Assembly (NCBI GenBank): GCA_900551145.1
Contig: URUQ01000023.1
Span: 1-13,502 of the forward strand
DNA length: 13,502 nt
DNA from: an uncultured Eubacteriales bacterium
GTDB taxonomy: Bacteria; Bacillota; Clostridia; Christensenellales; CAG-917
Direction: 5' to 3'
Numbering within the stretch: position 1 is the stretch's first letter; the number at the start of each line of letters is the position of its first letter. The position numbers were made by a program, and so were the translations under genes. Under the pieces are notes generated by a model that was given only the letters and a program-made list of their open reading frames with translations, did not search any database and was not told the origin of the DNA. Positions 13,457-13,502 of the stretch are shown here, in pieces.

Positions 13457-13502
13457 CTGTCTCTTATACACATCTGACGCTGCCGACGAATTAGACGGTG
13501 TA
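13457..13502. other. Illumina Nextera adapter and i5 index (non-genomic)
   Basis: CTGTCTCTTATACACATCT (13457-13475) is the transposase mosaic end, GACGCTGCCGACGA (13476-13489) the read-2 side of the Nextera adapter, ATTAGACG (13490-13497) an 8-base index, and GTGTA (13498-13502) the start of the following adapter constant part. The reverse complement of the index, CGTCTAAT, is from memory the Nextera XT index S510. These bases are a sequencing artefact and should be trimmed. Confidence 0.97.

Overview
The window looks like one metagenomic contig from a low-to-middle GC Gram-positive-type bacterium, most likely an uncultured gut member of the Clostridia. That is inferred from strong AAGGAG-type ribosome binding sites, several lipobox signal peptides (LTAC, LVAC, LFGC), a membrane-tethered LuxR-type regulator beside a sugar-type binding protein, and surface proteins built from InlB/Listeria-Bacteroides-type repeats, His/Cys-rich repeats and a DUF6273-like domain. 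No taxonomic marker gene is present. The last 46 bases (13457-13502) are not genomic: they read as Illumina Nextera adapter plus an i5 index, so the biological sequence stops near 13456.

Layout. (1) 55 to about 2035, plus strand: a tight operon with an ArsP/DUF318-type permease, a 78-residue thioredoxin-like protein with an altered active site, and a membrane-anchored thioredoxin with a CVPC motif. The usual reading is metalloid or thiol-linked efflux and resistance. (2) About 2036-3123, plus: the thioredoxin frame runs without a stop into InlB-like repeat sequence of different base composition, then breaks by a one-base frameshift near 2262-2274. The remainder is the back half of a large surface protein ending in a C-terminal membrane anchor. 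This is either a real fusion and decay event or an assembly join. (3) 3124-3717: a convergent intergenic region. It holds hairpins, two minus-strand intrinsic terminators and, between them, a compact element of about 141 bp whose ends pair as an 11-bp stem enclosing several hairpins. I regard it as a candidate structured RNA or short palindromic mobile repeat.

(4) 3718-6755, minus strand: a lipoprotein solute-binding protein followed by a membrane-tethered regulator with a large extracellular domain and a LuxR-type HTH. No transporter permease or ATPase is adjacent, so the pair may be a sensing module. A good promoter (TTGAAA, 17 bp, extended TATAGT) lies about 200 bp upstream with palindromic candidate operators. 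(5) 7064-7603, plus: a short secreted protein broken by two compensating frameshifts, with the same C-terminal anchor as region 2. (6) 7744-13365, plus: three consecutive lipoprotein genes. The first two share almost identical signal-peptide DNA but differ in their mature parts. The second ends in a segment resembling EF-Tu domain 2. The third carries six Cys/His-rich repeats and a DUF6273-like domain.

Taken together, the window is a surface-protein and nutrient-sensing region with signs of module shuffling and gene decay, next to a permease/thioredoxin operon. No CRISPR array, tRNA, rRNA, transposase or phage gene was found.
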